Shown: positions 28,648 through 37,490, counted from the stretch's first letter. The stretch: 37,955 nt of DNA from Candidatus Polarisedimenticolaceae bacterium (GCA_036275915.1 DASUCV010000019.1:1-37955); one strand, 5' to 3'. Translations and numbers: made by a program. Notes: generated from the letters alone by a model not told the origin.

Positions 28648-30168
28648 ATGAGCGACCGAGACGGACAGCGAGAGCTCTTCGGCCACCCGATCGCCCTCTA
28701 CCTCCTCTTCTTCACGGAAGCGTGGGAGCGTTTCTCTTACTACGGGATGCGGGCGATCCTCATCCTCTATCTCACGATCTACCTGAAGATGTCCGACAAG
28801 GTCGCGGGCGGGATCTACGGCGACTACACCGGCCTCGTCTACCTGACCCCGCTCCTCGGCGGGTACCTCTCCGACCGCTTCCTCGGGCTGCAGCGCGCGA
28901 TCCTCATCGGCGCCGCGACGATGGCGGTCGGGCAGTTCTGCCTCATGGCGCACGCGTGGCCGGGGCCGGGCGGGGGCGAGGCGGCCGCGGGGTCGCTCGG
29001 CCTCCTCTACCTCGGGCTCGTGCTCATGATCCTCGGCAACGGCTTCTTCAAGCCGAACATCACGACGATCGTCGGCAAGCTCTACGCGAAGGGGGACATC
29101 CGGCGCGAGGCCGCGTTCACGATCTTCTACATGGGGATCAACGTCGGCGCGCTCAGCCCGTTCCTCGTCAGCTACCTCGCCGAGAAGGTGTCCTGGCACT
29201 ACGGGTTCATGTCGTGCGGGATCGGCATGACGCTCGGCTTCTTCACCTTCCTCTTCTGGCGGGGGCTCCTCGGCCCGCGCGGGAGGGTGCCGGAGGGGTC
29301 GTCGTCCGCCACTTCCGCAGCCGTCGCCGAGGCTCCGCTCACGGGCGGACAGAAGCTCGCCCTCGCCGTCGCCGCGCTCCCGGGCCTTCTCTGCGCCGCC
29401 TGGTTCGCGCTCCGGCCGGGCATCGAAAACCCGTCGCTCATCGACTCGCTGCGCGCGACGCTCTGGCCGGTCATCTTCTCGATCTGCGTCTGCATGTACG
29501 TGCTCCTCAAGATCCGGTGCACGCGCGAGGAGATGAAGAAGATCAACGTCGTCTTCATCCTCTTGATCTTCGTCCTGTTTTTCTGGGCGGCGTTCGAGCA
29601 GGCAGGCTCGTCGCTCAACCTCTTTGCCGAGCGCTATACGCGCCTGTCGTACTTCGGCTACGAGTTCCCCGCGGGATGGTTCCAGACGGTGAACTCGATC
29701 TTCATCATCCTGCTCGCGCCGATCTTCTCCTGGCTGTGGCTCCGCCTTGGACGCGCCGGCAGAGATCCGAGCGCGCCGGCGAAGATGGGGATCGGCATCC
29801 TGCTCAACGCGGCGTCGTACGTCGTCATGATCATTCCGATGATCGGGCTCGCCGAAGGGCAGCGTGTGAGCCCGAACTGGCTCGTCATCCTGTATTTCCT
29901 GCAGACGTGTGGCGAGCTGTGCCTCTCGCCGGTCGGCCTCTCGATGGTGACGAAGCTCGCGCCGGTGCGCTTCGGGGCGATGATCATGGGCGTGTGGTTC
30001 CTCGCGAACGCATGGGGGAACAAGCTCGCCGGCGTCGGCGCGCAGCACCTCGAGTCGCTCGGCCCGTCGCAGCTCTTCAAGCTCGTCGCGGCGATCCTCG
30101 CCGGAGCCGGTCTCGTGCTCGTCTTTTTCGTGCCGTACCTGCGGCGGCAGATGGGCGACGTCCACTAG
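28648..30168 (+). CDS. POT/PTR-family proton-coupled peptide transporter
   Basis: A 506-residue major-facilitator protein of the POT family with about 14 membrane segments. The proton-coupling ExxERFSYYG motif is E24AWERFSYYG. The family block GNGFFKPNITTIVGKLY and FYMGINVGALSPFLVSYLAE follow in the N-terminal half. EMKKINVVFILLIFVLFFWAAFEQAGSSLNLFA is the usual middle region of bacterial DtpT/YjdL-like members. It imports di- and tripeptides with H+. This suits an organism with exported M20 and M28 peptidases. It starts 34 bases after the GNAT stop. Confidence 0.93.
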   Translation: MSDRDGQRELFGHPIALYLLFFTEAWERFSYYGMRAILILYLTIYLKMSDKVAGGIYGDYTGLVYLTPLLGGYLSDRFLGLQRAILIGAATMAVGQFCLMAHAWPGPGGGEAAAGSLGLLYLGLVLMILGNGFFKPNITTIVGKLYAKGDIRREAAFTIFYMGINVGALSPFLVSYLAEKVSWHYGFMSCGIGMTLGFFTFLFWRGLLGPRGRVPEGSSSATSAAVAEAPLTGGQKLALAVAALPGLLCAAWFALRPGIENPSLIDSLRATLWPVIFSICVCMYVLLKIRCTREEMKKINVVFILLIFVLFFWAAFEQAGSSLNLFAERYTRLSYFGYEFPAGWFQTVNSIFIILLAPIFSWLWLRLGRAGRDPSAPAKMGIGILLNAASYVVMIIPMIGLAEGQRVSPNWLVILYFLQTCGELCLSPVGLSMVTKLAPVRFGAMIMGVWFLANAWGNKLAGVGAQHLESLGPSQLFKLVAAILAGAGLVLVFFVPYLRRQMGDVH

Positions 30169-30191
30169 GGATTTCGTCTAGAATCCCCGCG

Positions 30192-31844
30192 ATGTCTCGA
30201 CGCGATGTCGGGGAAGAGGGAGCGGTGCGTTGGACGGCGCCGCACCGCGCGGCGCTCGTCGTCGCCGCGATCGCCTTGCCGCTCTACCTCATCAAGCTGG
30301 GCGCGGCTCCTCTCGTGGATCCCGACGAGCCGTACTACGCCGTGCCGGCGCTCGAGATGCTGAAGTCGGGGACGTGGGCGTACACCGTCTTCCACGGTCA
30401 GCCGTGGTTCGACAAGCCGATCCTCTTCTACTGGGCTGTGCTCGCGGCGTTCAAGACGTTCGGGGTCACCGAGTGGTCGGCGCGACTCGCCTCCGCGCTC
30501 GCCGGGGCCGGCGGCGCGATCGCGATGGCGGCTCTGGCGCCGCGGTCGTGGCGTGCGCGCGGCATGCACCTCTTCGCCGCGATCGTGCTCGCGACCTCGC
30601 TCGAGTACGCGTTCCTCGCGCGCGCCGCGGTCACCGACATGATGCTGACGTGCTTCCTGACGATCGGCTTCCTGGCGACCGCACGGTTCCTCGAGTCGGG
30701 GCGGACGGTCGCCGCGGCGGCCGCCGGCGCCGCGTTCGGCCTGGCGACGTTGACCAAGGGGCCGGTCGGCGTGCTCGTGCCGGCGGTCGGGCTCGGGGCG
30801 TACGCCGTCCTCACCCGGCGCCGTGAGCTCGTCCGCCCGGTGGTGTTGGCGGCGGCTGGCGCGGGGTTCGTCGTCGCCGCGGTACCCTGGTACGCCTATA
30901 TGGTCCTCGTGCACCGCGACCTGCTCGTCAAGACGTTCCTCGGCGACGAGAACCTCGGGCGCTTCCTGCACCCGGAGCATCAGCAGTTCCCGCTCTTCTA
31001 CGTCGCCGTCTTCGCGGCGGGCCTGCTGCCGTGGTCGGCGGCGCTTCCCGCAGGACTCCTGCGCGCATGGCGTGCCTTCCGCCGGCACGAGGAGCAGGCG
31101 CCCGGCGGGTCGCCCGGTCTCGTGTTCGCGGCGTGCTGGTTCCTCTCGGTCGTCGTGATCTTCTCCCTTTCCGCGAGCAAGCTCTTCAGCTACGTCCTGC
31201 CCGCGTACCCCGCGGCGGCGCTGCTCATCGCGGCGTACTGGACGGAGGCGCTCGGGCGCTCGCCCCGAGCGACCCGCGTCGCTGCCGCATCGAGCGCCGT
31301 CGCCGTCCTCGCGGGCATCGCCGCGATCGTCACGACGCGGCGGGCGAAGTTCGCGGATCTGAAGACCGAGGCGCTGATGCTCGCCGCGGTCCTGGTCGTG
31401 GGTGCGGTCGCCGTGCTCGTCGCGGCGCGCCGCGGCCGGCTCGTCGCGCTCGTGTCGGCGCACGCGGCGCTCGCCGTCGCGATCGTGCTCACCTCGGTCG
31501 CCGTCGCGGGGCCGCGGATCGAAGATCAAAATTCGACGAAAGGTCTCGTGACCCGACTGCAGGCACGTGGCCTCGACGGCGACGTCGCCGGCGCGTTCCA
31601 CGTGCCCGACGTCAGCCTCGACTTCTACCTTGGACGCACCCTTCCGCGCGAGCGGGACGAGGAGAAGCTGAAAGCCGCCGTCGCCGAGAACCCGAAGGGC
31701 CTCTGGGTCGTCCGCGCCGAGGAGGTCGGAGCGGTCGCCGCCCGTCTCGGGCTCACGGTCGATCCGGTGGACACGGCGTCGCGCCGCTGGGTCGTGCGGC
31801 TCGGGCCGGCGGTCGGCGAAGCGGCGCTCGAGAGGACGCCATGA
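30192..31844 (+). CDS. ArnT-like/GT39-type membrane glycosyltransferase
   Basis: A 550-residue polytopic GT-C enzyme. The catalytic loop after the first helix contains VDPDEPYYAVPALEMLKSG (D43, D45, E46), as in ArnT and PMT proteins, followed by PWFDKPILFYWAVLAAFKTFG. A second acidic position lies in RAAVTDMMLT. About ten further helices and a short soluble C-terminal part (about 450-550) follow. The enzyme should transfer a sugar from a polyprenyl-phosphate donor to an envelope acceptor such as lipid A or protein. Its stop overlaps the GT2-deacetylase start (ATGA), strongly suggesting that the two proteins share a pathway. Confidence 0.9.
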   Translation: MSRRDVGEEGAVRWTAPHRAALVVAAIALPLYLIKLGAAPLVDPDEPYYAVPALEMLKSGTWAYTVFHGQPWFDKPILFYWAVLAAFKTFGVTEWSARLASALAGAGGAIAMAALAPRSWRARGMHLFAAIVLATSLEYAFLARAAVTDMMLTCFLTIGFLATARFLESGRTVAAAAAGAAFGLATLTKGPVGVLVPAVGLGAYAVLTRRRELVRPVVLAAAGAGFVVAAVPWYAYMVLVHRDLLVKTFLGDENLGRFLHPEHQQFPLFYVAVFAAGLLPWSAALPAGLLRAWRAFRRHEEQAPGGSPGLVFAACWFLSVVVIFSLSASKLFSYVLPAYPAAALLIAAYWTEALGRSPRATRVAAASSAVAVLAGIAAIVTTRRAKFADLKTEALMLAAVLVVGAVAVLVAARRGRLVALVSAHAALAVAIVLTSVAVAGPRIEDQNSTKGLVTRLQARGLDGDVAGAFHVPDVSLDFYLGRTLPRERDEEKLKAAVAENPKGLWVVRAEEVGAVAARLGLTVDPVDTASRRWVVRLGPAVGEAALERTP

Positions 31845-33457
31845 GCCTCCGCCGCGACGCCGCGAGGATCGACGCCACCCTCGTCATTCCGGCCTACAAC
31901 GCGCAGGGCCTCATCGCGACGACCCTTCGCGACGTGAGGGACTGGCTCGGAGGCCGTCCCGAGGCCTGGGAGGTCGTCGTCGTCGACGACGCGTCGAGCG
32001 ACGGCACCCTCGCGGTCGTCGAGGCGTTCGCCGCGGCCCACCCGGACGAAGCCTGGCGCGTCATCCGGTTCACGCAGAACCGCGGCAAGGGGTTCGCGGT
32101 CCGGGCGGGGCTCGACGCCGCGCGTGGCGAGGTGTCCGTCTTCACCGATTGCGACCTCGCGTACCCGATGGCCAACGTGGCGACGATCCTCCGCGCGCTC
32201 GCGGACGGCGCCGACGCGGCGATCGCGTGCCGCGTGCACCCGGACACGACCTACCTCATCAAGCCCGACTTCTTCTCGTACCTTTTCACGCGGCACATCA
32301 TGGGACGCTGCTTCAGCACCATCTGCCGCATCGTGACGTTGCCCGGGCTGTCGGACACGCAGGCCGGTCTCAAGGGGTTCCGTACCGCGGTCGTGCGCCC
32401 GATCCTCGGGCGCCTGCGCCTCGACGGCTTCTCGTTCGACGTCGAGCTGCTCCGCGCGCTCGTCGACGGCGGCGCGAAGATTGCGGAGGTCCCGGTCGCG
32501 TACCGTTACGACAGCGAGCCGACGACGGTGCGCTTCACGATGGACGCCCTCTCGATGGCGCGAGACCTCCTGCGCATCCGCTACCGCTCGCTGCGCAAGC
32601 GCTACGCGCCGCGGCGGGAAAGCCCCAAGCGTCTCGTCATCCACGCCGACGATTTCGGCCTGGCCGCCGGCGTCAACCGCGCGATCCAGGAAGGCCTTCT
32701 GGCCGGAGAGATCACGAGCGCGTCGATCCTCGTCGGCGGCCGGCAGTCGGCCGAGGCGCTCGCCTGGGCGGCGTCGCACCGGGAGTTCGATTTCGGCGTC
32801 CACCTCAACATCACGCAGGGGCGCCCGGTGCTTCCCCCGGACCACGTGCCCTCGCTCGTCGATCGCGAAGGTCGGTTCCGTCCGCTCGGCGCGCTCCTGT
32901 TCCGGCTGGCCACCGGCCGGGTCCGCCGTGCGGAGATCGAGGCGGAGTGGCGCGCCCAGATCGCCGCCGTCCGCAGCGCGGGCGTCGCGATCAGCCACCT
33001 CGACAGCCACCAGCACGTCCACCTGCTCCCGCCGATCTTCCGGCGCGTCGCCGTGGGGCTCGCGGAGAGCGAAGGGCTCGTGCTCCGCGCGATGAACGGC
33101 CCCGTCGTCGTCCGCTCGATGCACCCCGACATCAAGGGGCTCGCGCTCGCGATCGCGACACGGATCGACCTCGGCCGGCGCCATCGCGGCCTTCCCGGTG
33201 CGCGCGGCGCCGGGACCGCGCTCATGGAGCACGGCAGCTTCGACGCGCTCCGGGCGACGCTCCAGAACGCGGAGCCGGGGGAGACGTACGAGCTGGTCGT
33301 CCACCCGGGCGTCGTCGACGACGACCTGCGCTCGTCGGGCGATCGCTACCACGCGGGGCGCGAGCGCGAGCGCGAGCTCCTCGCCGCGGATGAGACCCGA
33401 GCATGGCTGCGCTTCGCCGGCTTCGAGCTTTGCGATTTCAAGCGCCGGGCTTCCTGA
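31841..33457 (+). CDS. Fusion of polyprenyl-phosphate GT2 and ChbG/NaxD-type deacetylase
   Basis: A 538-residue single-chain protein. Residues about 10-245 are a GT2 domain like DPM1/ALG5: LVIPAYNAQGLIATTL, VVVVDDASSDGT (D49-D50), FTDCDLAYP (D103, D105), and LSDTQAGLKGF with FSFDVELLRAL. Residues about 263-535 are a ChbG/HpnK (YdjC) carbohydrate deacetylase: RLVIHADDFGL (ADD at 269-271), FGVHLNITQG (H321), ISHLDSHQHVHLLP and YELVVHPGVVDDDL. The GT2 would load a sugar on polyprenyl phosphate and the second domain would deacetylate it. The overlap with the ArnT-like gene suggests the product is then transferred. No frameshift or stop separates the domains. Confidence 0.92.
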   Translation: MSLRRDAARIDATLVIPAYNAQGLIATTLRDVRDWLGGRPEAWEVVVVDDASSDGTLAVVEAFAAAHPDEAWRVIRFTQNRGKGFAVRAGLDAARGEVSVFTDCDLAYPMANVATILRALADGADAAIACRVHPDTTYLIKPDFFSYLFTRHIMGRCFSTICRIVTLPGLSDTQAGLKGFRTAVVRPILGRLRLDGFSFDVELLRALVDGGAKIAEVPVAYRYDSEPTTVRFTMDALSMARDLLRIRYRSLRKRYAPRRESPKRLVIHADDFGLAAGVNRAIQEGLLAGEITSASILVGGRQSAEALAWAASHREFDFGVHLNITQGRPVLPPDHVPSLVDREGRFRPLGALLFRLATGRVRRAEIEAEWRAQIAAVRSAGVAISHLDSHQHVHLLPPIFRRVAVGLAESEGLVLRAMNGPVVVRSMHPDIKGLALAIATRIDLGRRHRGLPGARGAGTALMEHGSFDALRATLQNAEPGETYELVVHPGVVDDDLRSSGDRYHAGRERERELLAADETRAWLRFAGFELCDFKRRAS

Positions 33458-33471
33458 GTTAGGCTTCCCGC

Positions 33472-33942
33472 ATGCCGATCCGCGAAGGGCGCGCAGCCCC
33501 CGACTTCACGCTGCAGGACATGTCAGGGAAAGAAGTGTCGCTCACCGATCTCTCGGGGAAGGACGTCATCGTCTACTTCTATCCGGAGGACGACACGCCG
33601 GGATGCACCAAAGAGGCGTGCGCCTTCCGCGACGGGTGGTCCGACCTGAAGAAGCTCGGCGTCGTCGTGCTCGGCGTCTCGCCCGACGACGCGGCGTCAC
33701 ACAAGAGCTTCGTGAAGAAGTACAAGCTGCCGTTCACGCTCCTGTCGGACCCCGAGAAGAAGGTCATGAAGAAGTACGGCGCCTGGGGCAAGAAGCTTCT
33801 CTACGGCAAGCCGGTCATCGGCTGCATCCGCTCGACGGTGTGGATCGGCCCGGACGGCAAGGTCCGCAAGCACTGGGCGCGCATCCCGGATGCGGGAAAG
33901 CATCCGGATGTGGTGCTGAGGACGCTGCAGGAAAGTCGGTAG
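33472..33942 (+). CDS. bcp: BCP/PrxQ-type peroxiredoxin
   Basis: A 156-residue thiol peroxidase. The peroxidatic Cys45 and resolving Cys50 lie in DDTPGCTKEACAFRD, the hallmark of the BCP/PrxQ group with an intrahelical pair. The N-terminus GRAAPDFTLQDMSGKEVSLTD and the GVSPDD then SHKSFVKKYKLPFTLLSDPE blocks are conserved. It reduces hydroperoxides using thioredoxin in the cytoplasm. It begins 14 bases after the deacetylase fusion stop, and its stop is only 4 bases from the convergent M28 peptidase stop. Confidence 0.95.
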   Translation: MPIREGRAAPDFTLQDMSGKEVSLTDLSGKDVIVYFYPEDDTPGCTKEACAFRDGWSDLKKLGVVVLGVSPDDAASHKSFVKKYKLPFTLLSDPEKKVMKKYGAWGKKLLYGKPVIGCIRSTVWIGPDGKVRKHWARIPDAGKHPDVVLRTLQESR

Positions 33943-33946
33943 TCGT

Positions 33947-35425
33947 CTACTTCTTCGCGACGCCGCGCTTCCCCGCCGTCCAATCGTCCCACTGACCGAA
34001 CGCGCGCATCTGGTCTTCGAGCTTCGTCGCCTCGATGAGCTTCTCGACCTCGGCGCGCGACTGGTGGGGGAGCGGACGATCCGCGTTCGCCAGCTCCCAG
34101 ACGACCGCGGCGAGCGCGGCCTCGGCGGCCTTCGCCTCGCGCGCATCGACTTTGTCGAAGGTGTCCGACTCGGCGTGGTAGTCGGGGAGGTAGGGCGCCG
34201 GGTCCTGGAAACCGACGAGGTTCGGGATGCCGTGCAGGAGGAAGTCGAAGTTGTCGGTGCCGTCGAGCGCATCCGGGAGGTTCACGAACGGTCCGAGCGA
34301 CGCGACGTGCCCGAGCGCGGCGTCGAGCGTCGCGCGCAGGTCCTCGCGGCCGTTCAAGAAGAAGCCGGTCAGCCTCCCCGAGCCGATGTCGTAGACCAAC
34401 GCCGCGGCGTGCTTCGGGAGCTCGGCGGCGTGACGGTCGGCGTAGGCGCGCGAGCCGAGCATGCCCTGCTCCTCGCCGGTGAAGAGGGCGAAGCGGATCG
34501 TCCGCTTCGGCTTCAGGCCGAGCGCGCGGATCTGCCGCGCGAGGTCGATCAGCTCCGTGCACGAGACGCCGTTGTCGTTGGCGCCGGTCCCCAGGTCGAA
34601 CGAGTCGAGGTGCGCGCCGACGAGGACGATCTCGTCGGGGCGCTCGGCGCCGGTGAGGTCGGCGACGACGTTGCGCGACGTGACCGGCGCGGGGGGCGCG
34701 TTGTCGATCGCGACCCGTACCTTGACGGGACCGGAGGAGGCGAGGCGGAGCAGGCGCTCGGCCTGCTCGCGCGGGATGACGGCGACCGGCGTCTTGTCGA
34801 TCTCGCCGCCAAACGTCATCGTGTGACGGTAGAGGAGGCCGCGCGGGCGGCTCGACTCGATGAGGACGGCGGCGACGCCGGCCTTGCCGGCGTCGACGAG
34901 GAGCTCCCTCGCGACCATGTACTCGGCGAAGAGATCGTCGAGCGATTTCATCTCGGGGTTGCGGACGAGCGCGATCGCACCCTTCGCCCGTGTGCCGAGG
35001 GCCGTCCACGATGCCGCATCGCCGCGGCCGGCATCCACGAGCGGCGCTTCGACCGGGCCCGCGGTGCCGGCGGTGCCGGGCGCCGCCGCGAGCCGGATCG
35101 GGAACGCGACCGGAGCGACGCACGAGGCCTCGGCGCCGCGGGGAATCCAGGCGTTCGGAAGGGTGAAGCTCTCGGTCCCCACGCGGTCGGCGCCGGCCGC
35201 CTTGAACTTCGCCGCCGCCCACTCGACGGCGCGGTCGCACGCCGGCGAGCCCGAGAGACGGCCGCCGATCCCGTCGAGCATCTCCTGGAGGTCGGCGATC
35301 ATCGGCGTCTCGCCGAGGATCCGGCCGGTGAGGCGTGCGACGTCGGCGCCGGAGTCGGCCGCGCCGGCCGCCGCCACGGCGGCGACGGCGAGCGCGGCCA
35401 GGATCGAGCCGGTCTTTGCCTTCAA
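33947..35425 (-). CDS. Exported M28-family zinc aminopeptidase
   Basis: A 492-residue peptidase with a signal peptide (MKAKTGSILAALAVAAVAAAGA). A PA-like inserted domain (about 120-230) precedes the M28 catalytic domain. Zinc ligands and catalytic residues appear as H272 and D274 in VLVGAHLDSFD, D284 in GANDNGV, E318-E319 in FTGEEQGMLGS, D346, and a late His in DYHAESDTFDKVD. It probably trims peptides in the periplasm or outside the cell. The start is TTG 35425, overlapping the upstream dehydratase stop (TTGA); the apparent longer frame upstream is antisense or out of frame with the dehydratase. Confidence 0.9.
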   Translation of the reverse strand: MKAKTGSILAALAVAAVAAAGAADSGADVARLTGRILGETPMIADLQEMLDGIGGRLSGSPACDRAVEWAAAKFKAAGADRVGTESFTLPNAWIPRGAEASCVAPVAFPIRLAAAPGTAGTAGPVEAPLVDAGRGDAASWTALGTRAKGAIALVRNPEMKSLDDLFAEYMVARELLVDAGKAGVAAVLIESSRPRGLLYRHTMTFGGEIDKTPVAVIPREQAERLLRLASSGPVKVRVAIDNAPPAPVTSRNVVADLTGAERPDEIVLVGAHLDSFDLGTGANDNGVSCTELIDLARQIRALGLKPKRTIRFALFTGEEQGMLGSRAYADRHAAELPKHAAALVYDIGSGRLTGFFLNGREDLRATLDAALGHVASLGPFVNLPDALDGTDNFDFLLHGIPNLVGFQDPAPYLPDYHAESDTFDKVDAREAKAAEAALAAVVWELANADRPLPHQSRAEVEKLIEATKLEDQMRAFGQWDDWTAGKRGVAKK

Positions 35426-35754
35426 GCGGCGCCCAGAGCGTCGACCTTCGCCGCACAGACGAAGTCGTTTTCCGAGAGGCCGCCGACCGAATGGGTCGCG
35501 TAGGTGACCGAGACGTTGTTGTAGCCGACGAACAGGTCGGGGTGGTGGTCTTCTTTGTGGGCGATCCAGGCGACGGCGTTCACGAACGCCATCGTCCTGT
35601 AGTAGTTCTCGAACTTGAACGTGCGGCGGATCGACGTGGCCTTCTCGTCCATCGTCCAGCCGGTGAGCTGGCCGAGGAACGCCGCGGCGGCCGCGCGATC
35701 GAGCTTCTCGCCGCGTTGCGGCGTGCAGGAGCGGGAGGCGAGCTGCATCGTCAT
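35422..35754 (-). CDS. phhB: Pterin-4a-carbinolamine dehydratase
   Basis: A 110-residue protein with the PCD fold. The catalytic His block HKEDHHPDLFVGYNNVSVTYATHS contains the two adjacent histidines and Asp, and GLSENDFVCAAKVDAL ends the protein. WTMDEKATSIRRTFKFENYYRTMAFVNAVAWIA precedes it. It recycles 4a-hydroxytetrahydrobiopterin formed by aromatic amino-acid hydroxylases, although no such hydroxylase is in the window. ATG 35754 follows GGAGG in the minus-strand sequence GAGGAGGGATCC; the in-frame ATG at 35748 is an alternative. It is coupled to the downstream M28 gene by TTGA. Confidence 0.95.
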   Translation of the reverse strand: MTMQLASRSCTPQRGEKLDRAAAAAFLGQLTGWTMDEKATSIRRTFKFENYYRTMAFVNAVAWIAHKEDHHPDLFVGYNNVSVTYATHSVGGLSENDFVCAAKVDALGAA

Positions 35755-35808
35755 GGATCCCTCCTCGTTTCGGGTCCATCGTAACGCAGCGTGGCAGAAT
35801 GGCGGGTC

Positions 35809-37479
35809 ATGCGCCGCCGGATACTCGTCCTGTGTCTCGCCGTCCTGGCGGGCCTCGGTTCCACGGGCGCGAAGCGCGCAGCCGCGGCGCCCGCGCGACC
35901 GCGCCTCGTCGTGCTCGTCGCCGTCGACGGGCTCTCGTGGAGCCGCCTCGAGGCGTGGCGCCCTTGGCTCACGGCAGGCCTGAAGCGCCTTCTCGACGAG
36001 GGGGCGGTCGCGACCGCCTGCCGCTACCCGCATCTCGACACCGAGACGGGGCCGGGCCACGCGTCGATCGCGACCGGGACGCCGCCGCGCGTCCACGGCA
36101 TCGCGCTCAACCAGTGGTACGTCCCGACGGCGGACGGCGGCGGCATGACGAGCGAGTACTGCGCCGCCGACGCGAGCCCGCGCCTCCTGCGCGTTCCGAC
36201 CGTCGGCGACGCGCTCGTCGGCTCCGACCCGCGCGCGAAGGTCGTCTCGATCTCGATCAAGGACCGCGCGGCGATCCTGCTCGCCGGACGCGACCCGCGA
36301 CACGCCGTCTACTGGTACACGTCGAAGGACGGGACGTTCGCGACGAGCGGCGCCTACGACGCTGGCTCGCCGGCCGGGCGCGCCACCGCCGCGGTCGTCG
36401 CGCGCTTCAACGCCGGGAAGGCGGGACCGCACATCGCCGAGCGATACGGCACCGTCGTGCGGCGCTTGCCCGTTCCGTCGCCGCCGCCGGCGGCGGTCTC
36501 GGACGACGGGATCGAGCCGTACCAGGACCCGATCGCCGGACGGTTCCCGATGGACCTCGCGCAGGCACGCAAGCCACTCACGACCGTGCTCCCGTGGACG
36601 ACGCTCGCCGACCGTCTCCTCGTCGATCTCGGCCTCGACCTCGTCGCCGACGACGCGCTCGCGCTCGGGCGGGACGAGGTTCCCGACCTCCTCGCGATCT
36701 CATTCTCCGCGAACGACTACGCCTCGCACTATTACGGCCCCGAATCGGTCGAGGCGCTCGAGGTGGTGCGAGGCCTCGACGTCGAGCTGGGGCGGCTCCT
36801 CGACGACCTGACGCGCCGGCTCGGCAAGGACGCGTTCGACGTCGTGCTGTCGGCCGATCACGGCATGCTGCCGCTTCCCGAGGATCCTCGCTCCGGCAGC
36901 GGCGCCGCCGCTCGGATCAAGGACACGAAGATCGTCGCGGCGCTCAACGCCGCGGTCGATGCGCGCCTCGGTCTCGATCCGAAGGCGGCGCCGGTCTACC
37001 GGCTCGAGGGCTCGTTCCTCTGGCTCGACCGCGCGTGGCTCGCGAAGCCGGGCGCTCCCGCCGCCGCGCGCGTGATCGCCGCGTTGCGCGACGAGCTCGC
37101 GACGACGTGGAAGGCCGCGATCGAGCGCACGATCGCGGTCGACGCGCCGTTCCCACCGGTCGGCGACGACGAGACCCTCGCCCGCGCGTGGAATGCGATC
37201 GTTCCCGGGCGGAGCGGCGACCTCCTCGTCATCGCGCGCCCCGGCGTGCTCATCGATCCGTACGACGGCACGGGGACGAGCCACGGCACGCCGTGGGACT
37301 ACGACACGCACGTCCCGCTGATCTTCTGGGGCGGCGGCATCGCGCCGTCGACGCTCGCGCAGCCGTCGACGCCCTACGACATCGCGCCGACGATCGCCTC
37401 GTGGATCGGCATCGCGCTTCCCGACGCCGCGGGCACCCGCATAGACGTGCGGGTGTCGCCGTTGCCTCGGCGGAAGTAG
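35809..37479 (+). CDS. PafA-like exported alkaline phosphatase
   Basis: A 556-residue alkaline-phosphatase-superfamily enzyme with a signal peptide (MRRRILVLCLAVLAGLGSTGA). Metal Asp D40 lies in VAVDGLSW. The nucleophile is probably T80 in LDTETGPGHASIATG. The later DHGM metal motif is in VLSADHGMLPLPED, and a late H is in YDTHVPLIFWGGG. N101 and the K151-D152-R153 triplet (ISIKDRAA) match the Asn and Lys-x-Arg substrate residues of PafA phosphomonoesterases. It should release phosphate from organic esters outside the cytoplasm. ATG 35809 is preferred over an upstream in-frame ATG at 35791. Confidence 0.88.
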   Translation: MRRRILVLCLAVLAGLGSTGAKRAAAAPARPRLVVLVAVDGLSWSRLEAWRPWLTAGLKRLLDEGAVATACRYPHLDTETGPGHASIATGTPPRVHGIALNQWYVPTADGGGMTSEYCAADASPRLLRVPTVGDALVGSDPRAKVVSISIKDRAAILLAGRDPRHAVYWYTSKDGTFATSGAYDAGSPAGRATAAVVARFNAGKAGPHIAERYGTVVRRLPVPSPPPAAVSDDGIEPYQDPIAGRFPMDLAQARKPLTTVLPWTTLADRLLVDLGLDLVADDALALGRDEVPDLLAISFSANDYASHYYGPESVEALEVVRGLDVELGRLLDDLTRRLGKDAFDVVLSADHGMLPLPEDPRSGSGAAARIKDTKIVAALNAAVDARLGLDPKAAPVYRLEGSFLWLDRAWLAKPGAPAAARVIAALRDELATTWKAAIERTIAVDAPFPPVGDDETLARAWNAIVPGRSGDLLVIARPGVLIDPYDGTGTSHGTPWDYDTHVPLIFWGGGIAPSTLAQPSTPYDIAPTIASWIGIALPDAAGTRIDVRVSPLPRRK

Positions 37480-37490
37480 TTTGTCCGCCG

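Noticed and set aside
28492-30165. 557-codon minus-strand frame opposite the POT transporter
   Set aside because: Low-complexity Glu/Arg/Asp product and no start signal; the plus strand has POT family motifs.
28722-31844. Apparent 1040-codon protein joining the POT transporter region to the ArnT-like enzyme
   Set aside because: Its first half is the wrong frame through the transporter and only the second half is real; the true gene starts at 30192.
33947-35779. 610-codon version of the M28 peptidase
   Set aside because: The upstream extension overlaps the pterin dehydratase in another frame. The TTG at 35425 gives a good signal peptide and a TTGA overlap.
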